A stretch of DNA of 64,000 bases from the NCBI RefSeq assembly GCF_018388425.1, contig NZ_CP074406.1, forward strand, positions 806,001 through 870,000. The letters run 5' to 3'. Origin of the DNA: Nocardioides faecalis. GTDB lineage: Bacteria > Actinomycetota > Actinomycetes > Propionibacteriales > Nocardioidaceae. This document shows positions 9,203-17,687 of the stretch, piece after piece; position 1 is the first letter of the stretch; every line of letters begins with the position of its first letter. A model generated the notes under the pieces. The model did no database searches, was not told where the DNA came from, and saw only the letters and a list, made by a program, of their open reading frames with translations. The translations under genes were made by a program, and so were the position numbers.

Positions 9203-10604
9203 TCCGCGTCGCGCGCTCGCCGCCGTCCTCGCCGTCCTGGCGCTGACCGCCTTCGCGGTCGGCCTGGCCACGATGGGGGCCGGCACGGCCTCGGCGGAGC
9301 CGGCGGCGCCGGAGTCCACCGGCGCCCCGACCGACCCGCCGACCGACCCGCCGACCGACGGGCCGACCGACGGGCCGAGCGACACCCCGAGCGACACCCC
9401 GAGCGACACCCCGACCGACACCCCGACCGACACCCCGACCGACACCCCGACCGCCACCCCGAGCGACCCTGCAGGGGAGGGGGCCGAGAAGGTCGACAGC
9501 GCCGTGCTGCGCTGGGGCCTGAACATCGAGTCCAACACGGCGGCGTACAACCCCGGCACCTACAACTTCCCCGTCGCCGGCCGGATCCCGAACCCGGGCA
9601 GGGGCGGGGTGCAGCTCCCGGCAGCGCAGTGGCGGCAGAAGGTCGGCGACGTCGCGGTGGAGAAGTGGAACGCCTCCGCGAAGGCGTGGCGACCTGCGAC
9701 GTGGAAGGGCCTCAGCGAGGACAGCTCCGGCAAGAAGCTCCGCATCGGCACGTCCAGCGAGCACCAGCTGGTCTTCTCCGGCGGCACCGGCACCCTGGAC
9801 CGCGAGGCGGGCACCGCCCGCATCGCCTGGGACGGCGACGCCACCGTCGTCTACTACTCCGGCATCTCCTTCTTCTACCTCAGCGACCCCGTGCTGACGG
9901 TCGCGAACGGACGCGGCACGATCACCGCGACCCTCGGCGGATTCGGCTCGTCGCAGGCAGACATGTCGCAGTGGATCCCGCTGCCGGAGACAGAGGTCAC
10001 CATGGCGACGCTGTCCGGCGTCAGCCTCACCGGCGACGGGTTCACGGTCAGCCCCGACTTCCGCGGCGTCGCCGTCGAGGTGGCCTCCGGCACCCAGAAG
10101 CGCACCGGCGAGGGCTGGGGCGCGTTCCCGCAGAGCTGGGTCAGCTTCATGGAGAAGGTCGGCACCGCGTCGTTCTGGTACACCAGCGGTGGCGCAGCCG
10201 ACCCCAACAAGGTCCCGCTGCCGCTGACCGTCTCCTTCGCCGCGGACCGCGTGGTCGCGCCCACGCCGGCGCCCCAGAGCCAGGCGCCGGTCGAGGTGGA
10301 GAACAGCGCGCCGCCGCCGCCGGTCACCACCACGACCGGAACGGACGCCGGCACCCCGGTGGCATCGGGCGTCCAGCCGTTCGCTGCCGGAGCCCCCGCC
10401 GCCGCCGTACCGCCCGTGCTGGGCGCGCCGCTCGCCGCGCCGGAGCTGGTGCTGGACCGCACCGCCGGCCAGGTCCGGCTGCTGCCGACCGCGGCCCCCG
10501 CCGACGACGACGTACGACGCAGCTGGACCTGGTGGGGCGGGGGAGCAATCCTGCTCCTCGCCGCCGCCGCGCTGCTCGTGCCGCCCGTGCCCGCACGGCC
10601 CTGA
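9192..10604 (+). CDS. HtaA-domain-like surface protein with Pro/Thr/Asp repeat linker
   Basis: A 470-residue exported protein overlapping the previous gene by 11 nt. A signal peptide (about residues 1-36) is followed by a Pro-Thr-Asp repeat (46-93) and then an HtaA-like domain beginning A-V-LRWGLNIESN, with YNFPVAGR and TVVYYSGISFFY segments. Proline-rich sequence leads to a C-terminal hydrophobic helix with few residues behind it. HtaA domains bind heme in corynebacterial surface proteins; the usual tyrosine/histidine ligands cannot be assigned by eye. The repeat probably extends the domain away from the membrane through the wall. Confidence 0.82.
   Translation: MLPSPRRALAAVLAVLALTAFAVGLATMGAGTASAEPAAPESTGAPTDPPTDPPTDGPTDGPSDTPSDTPSDTPTDTPTDTPTDTPTATPSDPAGEGAEKVDSAVLRWGLNIESNTAAYNPGTYNFPVAGRIPNPGRGGVQLPAAQWRQKVGDVAVEKWNASAKAWRPATWKGLSEDSSGKKLRIGTSSEHQLVFSGGTGTLDREAGTARIAWDGDATVVYYSGISFFYLSDPVLTVANGRGTITATLGGFGSSQADMSQWIPLPETEVTMATLSGVSLTGDGFTVSPDFRGVAVEVASGTQKRTGEGWGAFPQSWVSFMEKVGTASFWYTSGGAADPNKVPLPLTVSFAADRVVAPTPAPQSQAPVEVENSAPPPPVTTTTGTDAGTPVASGVQPFAAGAPAAAVPPVLGAPLAAPELVLDRTAGQVRLLPTAAPADDDVRRSWTWWGGGAILLLAAAALLVPPVPARP
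9327..9470 (+). repeat. In-frame tandem repeat encoding a PTDxPTD linker
   Basis: About 48 codons of short repeats (core 12-mer GACACCCCGACC and variants with CCGAGC and CCGCCG) encode Pro-Thr/Ser-Asp-Pro/Thr/Gly units. Unit number could vary by slippage without breaking the frame because the period is a multiple of 3. Confidence 0.85.
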
Positions 10605-10646
10605 ACCACTCCTCTCGAAGCGCACCACCCAAGGAAGGGAAGCTCC

Positions 10647-12086
10647 ATGTCCTCACTCACCCCTCGCCGGCGCAGCCGCCTGCGCGCCACCGTCGCGGCG
10701 ACCGCGGCAGCCGGCGTCACCGCCGCCGGGCTCAGCCTCGTTCCTGGCGCCTTCGTGCCCGCGAACGCCGACGCGGCCAACGCCGAGCTGCGCTGGGAGA
10801 TCTCGGGCTGGTTCGACAACCACCTGAGCACCCACAGCTACGCCGGAGGCGTCACGGAGGACGGCGACGGCGTGCTCACCTTCGGCGGCGGAGAGCGCTC
10901 CGTGGTCGATGGCGTGGAGCAGGTGCAGTACGACGGTGCCGTCACCGGTGCCTTCGAGTTCATGGGCACGAGGCATTACTCGATCACCGTCAAGGACCCC
11001 GTCGTCGTGGTCGACGGGAACGACGGCGCGATCAAGGCGACGGTGTCGGCGACGGTCGACCAGGCTCCGGACACCGCGCCGGCGCTCGTGACACTGACCA
11101 CGTTCGACGTCAGCGCGGCGAGCCGTACCACCGGCGCCGGTCTCGACACGCTGACGGCGACGCCGCGCTGGGCGGACGTCCTGCCCACGGGAACGGCCCC
11201 CGCCGAGCTCGAGCTCGCCGCTGACAGGCCGCTCGAGGGCAAGTCGTGGGATGTCTCCCTGCTCAAGCACCTCCCGAGCTCGCTGCGGGCCCACTTCCAC
11301 AAGACCGGCACCTCGGCGAGCCAGGAGACCAAGGCACCCGCTCAGTTCTCCGCCGAGATCCCGACGGCAGCTCCGGCGCCGGCCGCCCCGAAGGTGCGGG
11401 TGGCGACCACGGCGCAGAGCGCCGCGGGCGCGACCGTCAAGGTCGACGGCACCGGGTTCGTGGCACCGGTCACCGGCGCCGCCGGCATCTACGTCGTCGT
11501 CGGCAAGGCCGGCGGCCGACCGCAGGGCCAGTCCGCTGCTGAGGGCATCAAGAACTCCGTGGCCGCTGCCTGGCTGGCGAACACCCCCACCCCGGGTGCC
11601 ACCGGCGTCCTGAAGGACGGTGCGTTCTCGCTCTCCCTGAACCTTCCCGCCGCCAAGCTCGCGAAGGGACAGGCCTACTCCGTCTACACCTTCCAGGCAC
11701 ACCTGGTCGCCGACGCCAGCTACGACACCGAGACCCGCGTCGTGCTCGACGGGAGCAAGATCTTCCCGGTCAAGCCCGCCGCGACGACCGCGAAGATCAA
11801 GGTCTCCAAGGTCCCGACGACCAAGAAGAAGGGCAAGGTCGTCATCACCGTCACGGGCGGCGCCAAGAAGGCCTCCGGCAAGGTGAAGGTCACCTACAAC
11901 GGCGGCAAGCTCAAGGGCAAGAAGGTCAAGGTCTCCAAGACCGTGCGCCTGGGCGCCAACGGCACGGTCTCGGTGACCCTGCCGAAGTCCGCCAAGGGCA
12001 AGCGCACCGTCAAGGTCAAGTACCTCGGCACCAACACGCACAAGGCCACCAAGACGGTCTCGAAGAAGATCAACGTCAAGAAGTGA
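10647..12086 (+). CDS. Secreted HtaA-domain heme-binding-like protein with Ig-like C-terminus
   Basis: A 479-residue protein with a signal peptide ending near ANADA. An HtaA domain at about 48-200 starts A-E-LRWEISGWFDNHL and contains VQYDGAVTGAFEFMGTRHYS followed by I-T-V-K-D-P, as in HtaA families. A second domain (about 245-370) resembles that of the 8009-9202 protein (VKVDGTGF, GIYVVVG). The last 90 residues are an extremely lysine-rich Ig-like repeat. No membrane anchor is seen, so it may be released or held by charge to the wall. A GGAAG ribosome site precedes the ATG. It ends the heme operon, before a terminator. Confidence 0.87.
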   Translation: MSSLTPRRRSRLRATVAATAAAGVTAAGLSLVPGAFVPANADAANAELRWEISGWFDNHLSTHSYAGGVTEDGDGVLTFGGGERSVVDGVEQVQYDGAVTGAFEFMGTRHYSITVKDPVVVVDGNDGAIKATVSATVDQAPDTAPALVTLTTFDVSAASRTTGAGLDTLTATPRWADVLPTGTAPAELELAADRPLEGKSWDVSLLKHLPSSLRAHFHKTGTSASQETKAPAQFSAEIPTAAPAPAAPKVRVATTAQSAAGATVKVDGTGFVAPVTGAAGIYVVVGKAGGRPQGQSAAEGIKNSVAAAWLANTPTPGATGVLKDGAFSLSLNLPAAKLAKGQAYSVYTFQAHLVADASYDTETRVVLDGSKIFPVKPAATTAKIKVSKVPTTKKKGKVVITVTGGAKKASGKVKVTYNGGKLKGKKVKVSKTVRLGANGTVSVTLPKSAKGKRTVKVKYLGTNTHKATKTVSKKINVKK

Positions 12087-12094
12087 CGCCGCCG

Positions 12095-12123
12095 GCCGGT
12101 CCCCGCAGCGCGCGGGGGCCGGC
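12095..12123. terminator. Hairpin terminator of the heme operon
   Basis: Stem GCCGGTCCCCGC / GCGGGGGCCGGC (12 bp, one G-T pair) around a 5-nt loop, starting 8 nt after the stop of the last heme gene. There is no U-tract, as is common in actinobacteria. Confidence 0.7.
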
Positions 12124-12134
12124 TCAGGTGTGAC

Positions 12135-12710
12135 TCAGTCGCCCGAGCCCTCGGCGCCGACCGCCCGCAGCACGAAGTCCTCGATCGCTGCGACGGGAAG
12201 GTGCCGGGGGCTCAGGCATGCGTGGACCAGCGACAGCGTGGCGTCGAGGTCGTCGAAGGAGAACTCCCCGCACTCCCGGCCCCGCTGAAGGATCCCGCGC
12301 AGCACGCCCTCGACCTCGACCACGTGGTCGCGGATCTCCAGGCGTGCGGTCGGCGACAGGAAGCCGTACAGCGCCGGGCCGAAGCCCATGTGGAACTTCT
12401 CGCCGGCGGCGAGGTGGTGGCGCACGTAGATGCGCAGCTGCTGTGCCGGGTCGTCGGATTCGGTGAGCGCGGCCTGCAGCTCGGTGGTGTAGGCCTGCGT
12501 CTCGTGCGTGGCGAAGGCGACCAGCACCGCCTCCTTGTCGCTGAAGTGGTGGTAGATCGCCGTACGCCCGATGCCGGCGCGCTCGGCCAGACCGCGCATC
12601 GTCACCGCGTCGAAGCTGCTCTCGCCCATCAGCTCCGCGAACGCCTCGAAGATGCGACGCCGCAACTGCTCGCGATGAGCGCTCAGCGTCTCTCCCTCGA
12701 TACGTGGCAC
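12135..12710 (-). CDS. TetR-family transcriptional regulator
   Basis: A 191-residue TetR-type regulator. The DNA-binding helix-turn-helix is VTMRGLAERAGIGRTAIYHH followed by F-S-D-K at about 38-61. The helical C-terminal domain contains the TetR_C-like stretch E-K-FHMGFGPALYGFLSP. It is convergent with the heme operon and expressed from its own leaderless promoter. It could be the factor that recognises the tandem inverted repeats at 4754-4788, but nothing in the sequence proves a target. Unrelated control of a distant gene is equally possible. Confidence 0.88.
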   Translation of the reverse strand: MPRIEGETLSAHREQLRRRIFEAFAELMGESSFDAVTMRGLAERAGIGRTAIYHHFSDKEAVLVAFATHETQAYTTELQAALTESDDPAQQLRIYVRHHLAAGEKFHMGFGPALYGFLSPTARLEIRDHVVEVEGVLRGILQRGRECGEFSFDDLDATLSLVHACLSPRHLPVAAIEDFVLRAVGAEGSGD

Positions 12711-12717
12711 GTAGCGA

Positions 12718-12723
12718 ACCCTA
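12718..12723 (-). promoter_or_regulatory. -10 hexamer of the TetR gene (leaderless)
   Basis: TAGGGT on the minus strand, 7 nt before the GTG at 12710. It overlaps the TAG stop codon of the upstream small lipoprotein gene. Confidence 0.55.
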
Positions 12724-12921
12724 GCGCCGCGTCGGCTCGGCCGTTGGGGGCCGCTGGGTCGGCTGGGTCGGCTGGGGCGGTTCGGTCGGCTGCAGTCGTT
12801 CCGGCACCCGCTCGGGGTCGATGCGGCGCACCTCGTCGTCGGCAGGGACCCCGCACGCCGCGGCGCCGAGGGCGACGAGCAGGGCGAGGGTGCCCGCCCG
12901 GGTCCGCACCCGCCGCCTCAC
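12721..12921 (-). CDS. Small proline-rich lipoprotein coupled to sensor kinase
   Basis: A 66-residue protein: basic MRRRVRTRAG start, a short hydrophobic run and LGAAAC, a weak lipobox with Cys23, then an acidic/proline-rich tail ending in a PTQPTQRPPT-like stretch. The GTG start overlaps the kinase stop as GTGA, so it is the third gene of the two-component operon. In the MtrAB system a lipoprotein gene (lpqB) follows the kinase, but this product is far too short to be LpqB. I do not recognise a family. A cell-envelope signal modulator is a guess. Confidence that it is real rests on the coupling and the exported-protein character. Confidence 0.6.
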   Translation of the reverse strand: MRRRVRTRAGTLALLVALGAAACGVPADDEVRRIDPERVPERLQPTEPPQPTQPTQRPPTAEPTRR

Positions 12922-14300
12922 TCGGGCTCCTGGGTCTCGCTCAGGGGCAGGGTGAGGACGAAGTCCGCGCCCCGGGGATGGTGGTCGACGTAGCGCACCG
13001 AGCCGCCGTGGGCGAGGGCGGTGCCCTCCACGATGCTGAGCCCCAGACCGCTGCCACCACCGCTGCCGCGGGCGCCGAGCCTGGTGAAGCGCTCGAAGAC
13101 CCGCGCGGTGTCCTGGGCCGCGATCCCGGGGCCGCGGTCGCGCACGTGGATCTCCACCTCGTCCCCGACGCGGCGGACCACGACGCTGTGCAGGCCCCCG
13201 CCGTGGGTCTGCGCGTTGCGGACCAGGTTGCTCAGCGCGCGCCGGATCTGCGGCTGGTCGACCCGGACGGCCACCTCGTCGAGGATCTCGACCCGCGAGG
13301 TGTCCACCTGGTTCTCCCGGAGCGCGTGGGCGACGAGGTCGCCCACCGGCACGACCTCGGCGTCGGCGTCGGCGTCGGCGTCGGGGACGCGGGCGTCGAG
13401 CCGCTCCAGTGCGATCAGGTCCTCCAGCGCCTGCCGCAGCCGCGCCACCTCCGCGGCCATCAGGCCGACCGCCGTGGCCGAGCGCTCGGAGAGCTCGGGG
13501 TCGCGCTGCACCACGCCGAGGCTGGTCGTCAGCGTCGAGACAGGGGTGCGCAGCTCGTGGCTGACGTTGGCCGCGAACCGGGCGTCGGCCTGGATCCGCT
13601 CGGCGACGGCATCGACCATCGTGTTGAAGGAGCGCACGAGCCCCGCCAGGTCGGGGTCCTCGTTGTCCTGCAGGCGGGTGTCGAGGTCACCCTCGGCGAT
13701 GCGGGAGGCGGCGTCGGCGACCTGGTGCAGGGGGTGCAGCATGCGGCGGGTGGCGAACCAGCCCAGGGCGACCCCGGCCAGCGTCGTGCCGCCGGCGGAG
13801 ATGGCGAGCGTCGTGCGGAGCGTGCCCAGCGTGGTCGCCAGCTCCTCGGTCGGCGTGGCCTCGTAGTACTCGGCCTCGATGTCGGGCAGGGGGGTGCCCA
13901 CGACCAGCGAGGGCGGCCGGGTCTGCGACGACCAGCTGAGCGCGACGTCGCCGTCCGCGACGGCGCGCGCCACGCCGTCGGTGATGTCCGGACCCGTCGG
14001 GGCGGGCCCCACGGTGTGCCAGGTGCCGTCCAGTCGCAGGTAGACGGTGGTGCGGCTGCTGATGTTGAGGCCTTCCAGGACGGTCTCCACGTCGCGGTCC
14101 GGGTCCTGCAGTGCGGCCTGCACCAGACCGGCGCCGTTGAAGGCCTGGCGCACCGCGGAGCGCTCCCGCTGCTCGACGATGTAGTGCCGTGCCGCCAGGT
14201 AGGTGCTGGCCGCCATCAGCAGGCTGATCAGCAGCGCCCCGGCGCCGAACGCGATGAGGACCGAGGCCCGCAGCCCGCGGGTACGACGCAGCCGGCTCAT
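12918..14300 (-). CDS. Two-component sensor histidine kinase
   Basis: A 460-residue membrane kinase: TM1 at about 11-35, an extracytoplasmic sensor of roughly 120 residues, TM2 at about 160-182, a HAMP segment, HisKA with the phospho-acceptor His248 in NVSHELRTP, and the ATPase domain with SNLVRNAQTHGGG (N box), DRGPGIA (G1) and GSGGGSGLGLSI (G2). The sensor part has no recognised ligand fold. A DADADADA run sits between HisKA and HATPase. The ATG (14300) overlaps the response-regulator stop by 4 nt. Confidence 0.93.
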   Translation of the reverse strand: MSRLRRTRGLRASVLIAFGAGALLISLLMAASTYLAARHYIVEQRERSAVRQAFNGAGLVQAALQDPDRDVETVLEGLNISSRTTVYLRLDGTWHTVGPAPTGPDITDGVARAVADGDVALSWSSQTRPPSLVVGTPLPDIEAEYYEATPTEELATTLGTLRTTLAISAGGTTLAGVALGWFATRRMLHPLHQVADAASRIAEGDLDTRLQDNEDPDLAGLVRSFNTMVDAVAERIQADARFAANVSHELRTPVSTLTTSLGVVQRDPELSERSATAVGLMAAEVARLRQALEDLIALERLDARVPDADADADAEVVPVGDLVAHALRENQVDTSRVEILDEVAVRVDQPQIRRALSNLVRNAQTHGGGLHSVVVRRVGDEVEIHVRDRGPGIAAQDTARVFERFTRLGARGSGGGSGLGLSIVEGTALAHGGSVRYVDHHPRGADFVLTLPLSETQEPE

Positions 14301-14998
14301 CTCACGTTCAGCCGGTAGCCGAGGCCGCGGACGGTGGAGAGCAGCTGGGGTCGTCCGGGGTCGGCCTCGATCTTGGTGCGCAGGCGGCGCACGTGGACGT
14401 CGACGACCCGCTCGTCGCCGTAGTGCCCGTCGGACCAGGCGTGCGCGAGCAGGGTGCTGCGGCTGAGCACCTGGCCGGCGTGGGCCGAGAGCGCGACGAG
14501 GAGCTGGTACTCGGTGTGCGTCAGGTGGATCTCCTCGCCGCCGCGGGTCAGCGAGGCCGCATCCTGGTCGAAGACCAGCGGTCCGTGCGTGGAGTCGAGG
14601 ACCTTGCCGCTGGTCCCCGCGGATCCGTGCTCGGCGATCGTCGGACGGCGCAGCGCGGCGGCCAGGCGCGCCTGGACCTCCTCGACGTCGAAGGGCTTGC
14701 GGACGTAGTCGTCGGCACCGGCCTCCAGCGCCAGCACGACATCGGTGGTGCTGTCGCGGGCGCTGATCACGATGATCGGCGCCGTCGTGTGCTGCCGGGC
14801 CTGGCGGATGAAGGTGAAGCCGTCGACACCCCCGAGCATCAGGTCGACCAGCATCACGTCCACCGGCCCGGCCAGGACCGCCTGCAGCGCCGTCTCGGCG
14901 CGCTCGGCCTCCACGACCTCCTTGCCGTCCTGCTCCAGCATCAGCCGCAACGAGGTGCGCAGGTGGTCGTCGTCCTCCAGCACCAGCACCCGCGTCAC
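14297..14998 (-). CDS. OmpR-family response regulator
   Basis: A 233-residue regulator with an N-terminal receiver (acidic pocket E-D-D-D at 8-11, phospho-acceptor Asp52 in MLVDLMLGG, conserved Lys in YVRKPF) and a C-terminal winged helix ending DVHVRRLRTKIE followed by V-R-G-L-G-Y-R-L. Partner of the kinase encoded directly downstream with ATGA overlap. The GTG start is set by the conserved TRVLVLEDD start of the receiver. Target genes are unknown; the sulfotransferase-like gene diverging from it is a possible one. Confidence 0.94.
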   Translation of the reverse strand: MTRVLVLEDDDHLRTSLRLMLEQDGKEVVEAERAETALQAVLAGPVDVMLVDLMLGGVDGFTFIRQARQHTTAPIIVISARDSTTDVVLALEAGADDYVRKPFDVEEVQARLAAALRRPTIAEHGSAGTSGKVLDSTHGPLVFDQDAASLTRGGEEIHLTHTEYQLLVALSAHAGQVLSRSTLLAHAWSDGHYGDERVVDVHVRRLRTKIEADPGRPQLLSTVRGLGYRLNVR

Positions 14999-15106
14999 CG
15001 CCCCATGGTGCCACCGCGAGCCCCGGGAGCCGGGCGGGGGCGGGTCGCGCCGGACGGATTGTCACGCAACTGCAAAGTCGTCGCCGGGTCACCGCCAAGA
15101 GCAGAC

Positions 15107-16246
15107 GTGACCATCTGCTCCGTGAATCGAGTGGAGCGTCCTGCCCGTCCCGGGCCGCGCAGCCGGATCGTGCACATCGGGCTGCCGAAGACCGGGACCT
15201 CCGCGGTGCAGCGGTCGATGTTCGCGGGGCGGGAGGCGCTGGCCGAGCACGGCGTGGTCAGCGTGGCGCGCAACCACCACCCCTACCGGGCGGCGCGAGC
15301 GGCGGCGGGCGAGCCGCTTCCGTTCCTGCGCGAGGAGGGCGAGCGCGACTGGCGGCAGCTCTCTGGCGACTTCGCCCGCTCCGTCGCACCGGTGACCTAC
15401 CTCTCCGCGGAGTCCCTCGCCGGCGCCCCCGAGGAGCGGGTGCGGGCCATCGTCGAGGACCTCGGCGGGGACCTCCAGGTCGTGGTGACGCTGCGCGCGC
15501 TCGCGCCCCTGCTCCGCTCGCGGTGGCAGGCCTCGATCATCAAGGGCGGGCGCCGGTCGCTGGAGAACTGGCTGCAGGTGGTGCTCGCTCCCGGCGCGAG
15601 CGGGCTGGAGCGGTGGAGCGTCCCGGCGGTGCTGGACCGGTGGGGGCCCGTGGTGGGGGAGGACCGGTTGTTGTTCGTCGTGCCCGACCCGGCGGACCCC
15701 GAGGACCTGCTGCGCCACTTCGAGGCGCTGCTCGGGGTCCCGGAGCACACCCTCGCCCCGCCGGACTGGGACAACCGCGGGATGCCCTTCACCGTCTACG
15801 AGATGCTGCGTCAGTTCAACGCCGCGCAGGCCGAGCAGGGCGTCGAGGACGAGGTGCGGGCCGCCCGGTTGCGGCACCAGGTGATGCGCAGCGTGCGGGC
15901 GGTCCCAGGGCTGAGCGCGGCGCCGGTGCCGGTGCCCCGCTGGGCCGCGGAGAAGGCCAACGTCGTCGCCCAGGGCTGGATCGAACGACTGCGGCACTCC
16001 TCGGCCACGGTGGCGGGCGACGTGGGTGCCCTCCTGGTCGACCCCGCCCCGCTCCCCGAGCGCGTGGCGCAGCCGGCGTCGATCTCGGTGCGGGACGCCG
16101 GCCTGCTGGCGCACGCCATGCACCGCTCCGGTGTGGTGCAGGCGGACCGCGATGCCCGGGCGGGCGAGCCCCGGGGCGAGGGCCTCGGGCTGCGCGACCT
16201 GAGCGGCCTGCTGCGGCGTCGCCTCGCGCGCCGGCCGGCTCGCTAG
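15107..16246 (+). CDS. Sulfotransferase-family-like protein
   Basis: A 379-residue protein whose N-terminus carries V-H-I-G-LPKTGTSAVQ, the PAPS-binding loop pattern of sulfotransferases, with a histidine/tyrosine-rich segment soon after. The rest contains W-D-N-R-G-M-PFTVYEMLRQFN and an arginine-rich end. Such proteins in actinobacteria often act on glycolipids or cell-wall glycans; the acceptor here is unknown. I chose GTG 15107 because AAGAG lies 6-9 nt upstream; GTG codons at 15122 and 15131 are alternatives. It diverges from the two-component operon. Confidence 0.7.
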   Translation: MTICSVNRVERPARPGPRSRIVHIGLPKTGTSAVQRSMFAGREALAEHGVVSVARNHHPYRAARAAAGEPLPFLREEGERDWRQLSGDFARSVAPVTYLSAESLAGAPEERVRAIVEDLGGDLQVVVTLRALAPLLRSRWQASIIKGGRRSLENWLQVVLAPGASGLERWSVPAVLDRWGPVVGEDRLLFVVPDPADPEDLLRHFEALLGVPEHTLAPPDWDNRGMPFTVYEMLRQFNAAQAEQGVEDEVRAARLRHQVMRSVRAVPGLSAAPVPVPRWAAEKANVVAQGWIERLRHSSATVAGDVGALLVDPAPLPERVAQPASISVRDAGLLAHAMHRSGVVQADRDARAGEPRGEGLGLRDLSGLLRRRLARRPAR

Positions 16247-16256
16247 GTCTGACCCC

Positions 16257-17090
16257 TCAGATCCGCGGCACGAGCCGGGTGAGCAGGTCGCCCATCCGGG
16301 TGGCCGCGGCGCGGCCGGCCTCGAGCACCTCGGCGTGGTTCAGCGGCGCGTCGCTGATCCCGGCGGCGAGGTTGGTGACCAGGCTGATGCCCAGCACCTC
16401 CATGCCGGCCTCGCGGGCGGCGATCGCCTCCAGCGTGGTGCTCATCCCGACCAGGTGACCGCCGAGGATGCCGGCCATGCGGACCTCCGCCGGCGTCTCG
16501 TAGTGCGGGCCGGGGAACTGCACGTAGACGCCCTCGTCCAGCGACGGCTCCACCTCGCGGCACATCGCCCGCAGTCGGGCGGAGTAGAGGTCGGTGAGGT
16601 CGACGAAGTTGGCGCCGACGATGGGGGAACGGCCGGTGAGGTTGATGTGGTCGCTGATCAGCACCGGCGTGCCCGGGGTCCAGGACTCCTTCAGCCCGCC
16701 GCAGCCGTTGGTCAGCACGATCGCGCGGCAGCCGGCGGCCGCGGCGGTCCGCACGCCGTGCACGACGGCGGCGACGCCGCGGCCCTCGTAGTAGTGGGTG
16801 CGGCTCAAGAACAGCAGCAGGTGACGGTCCTCGCCCCCGTCGGTGCCGGGGATCCGGATCGAGCGGATCTTGCCGGAGTGGCCCGCGACGGCGGCCGCGG
16901 CGAAGCCGGGCAGCTCGGTGACGTCGATCTCGGTCGTGTTCGCCCCGCCGCTGGCGTCGAGCGCGTCCGCGGCCGGCAGCCAGCCGGAGCCCAGCACCAG
17001 GGCCACGTCGTGCCGGGCCACCCCGGTCAGCTCGGCGAGGCGGGCGGCGGCCTCTTCGGCCAGGACGTACGGCGTGGGGGACTCAGTCAC
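16257..17090 (-). CDS. Purine nucleoside phosphorylase
   Basis: A 277-residue enzyme of the trimeric PNP family, cleaving (deoxy)inosine and (deoxy)guanosine with phosphate to base and ribose-1-phosphate. Motifs: the phosphate-binding LGSGW, SRTHYYEGRG (the family's G-R-x-H-x-Y-E-G), the base-binding LTNGCGGL and GMSTTLEAIAA, and the late SLVTNLAAGI. I chose the GTG at 17088-17090 because the hexamer TAGGGT ends exactly 7 nt before it, the same spacing as other leaderless genes here; a GTG at 17099 would add three residues. It is convergent with the sulfotransferase-like gene, 10 nt apart, without a visible terminator. Confidence 0.93.
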   Translation of the reverse strand: MTESPTPYVLAEEAAARLAELTGVARHDVALVLGSGWLPAADALDASGGANTTEIDVTELPGFAAAAVAGHSGKIRSIRIPGTDGGEDRHLLLFLSRTHYYEGRGVAAVVHGVRTAAAAGCRAIVLTNGCGGLKESWTPGTPVLISDHINLTGRSPIVGANFVDLTDLYSARLRAMCREVEPSLDEGVYVQFPGPHYETPAEVRMAGILGGHLVGMSTTLEAIAAREAGMEVLGISLVTNLAAGISDAPLNHAEVLEAGRAAATRMGDLLTRLVPRI

Positions 17091-17097
17091 ACGCCTC

Positions 17098-17103
17098 ACC
17101 CTA
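17098..17103 (-). promoter_or_regulatory. -10 hexamer of the PNP gene (leaderless)
   Basis: TAGGGT on the minus strand, 7 nt before the GTG at 17090; decides the start choice. Confidence 0.55.
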
Positions 17104-17144
17104 GTCCTGGGGTCGCTCTCGCTTCCGGTCCCGGCCCGCGGCCG

Positions 17145-17597
17145 TCACAGGCCTGTGGAGCGGCAGCTGCGGGCGCGCAGTGCCGCCACGTAGTCGTCCG
17201 GGGCGCCGGCGGCCTCGGCCGCATCGGCGATGACGCCCAGGTACGACGCCGAGGGCAGCCCGCCCTCGAACGCGTCGAGCACGTAGGTCCACGCCACGAC
17301 CTCGCCGGCCATGGTCGAGATCCGCACCCTCGTGCGGCGGTACAGGCCGGAGTCGGCCGACTCCCACTGGTCCAGGCCGGGCTCGTCGAGCGGGCTGACG
17401 TCGTACACGGCGACGAAGACCGCACTCGTCGGGTCCTGCACGATCGTCGCCAGCGCGCCGTCCCAGCCGTGCTCCTCGCCGCCGAAGGTGAGGCGCCAGC
17501 CCGTCAGCCAGCCCGTGGTCTGCAGCGGCGAGTGCGGGCACCGCTCGCCCATCCGGGCGGGGTCCAGGTTGGTGCCGTAGGCGGCGTACGACGTCAC
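17145..17597 (-). CDS. Gamma-glutamylcyclotransferase-like protein
   Basis: A 150-residue GGCT-fold protein. The substrate-binding loop YAAYGTNLDP opens the chain, as in the family (Y-G-S/T-N), and a glutamate in LDQWE matches the position of the catalytic acid. T-Y-V-L and Y-L-G-V-I near the end are also typical. The family releases 5-oxoproline from gamma-glutamyl dipeptides or related compounds. The exact substrate is uncertain. The gene has a TAGCCT hexamer 7 nt before its GTG. It stands alone between PNP and a subtilase. Confidence 0.78.
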   Translation of the reverse strand: MTSYAAYGTNLDPARMGERCPHSPLQTTGWLTGWRLTFGGEEHGWDGALATIVQDPTSAVFVAVYDVSPLDEPGLDQWESADSGLYRRTRVRISTMAGEVVAWTYVLDAFEGGLPSASYLGVIADAAEAAGAPDDYVAALRARSCRSTGL

Positions 17598-17604
17598 GCG
17601 CTGA

Positions 17605-17610
17605 AGGCTA
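17605..17610 (-). promoter_or_regulatory. -10 hexamer of the cyclotransferase-like gene (leaderless)
   Basis: TAGCCT on the minus strand, 7 nt before the GTG at 17597. Confidence 0.5.
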
Positions 17611-17687
17611 GTGCCTCGACCGAGCCCCGCGCCGCCGAGTCGTCCGGGACCACCGCGGGTCCCGGCCGGCTCGACGGCGCCGCAGGC

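Noticed and set aside
9327..9470. Tandem repeats considered as a CRISPR-like array
   Set aside because: Units are about 12 bp, contiguous, without unique spacers, and in frame within an exported protein.
13360..13395. GTCGGC repeat inside the histidine kinase gene as a functional repeat element
   Set aside because: It simply encodes an Asp-Ala run in the linker between kinase domains and keeps the frame.
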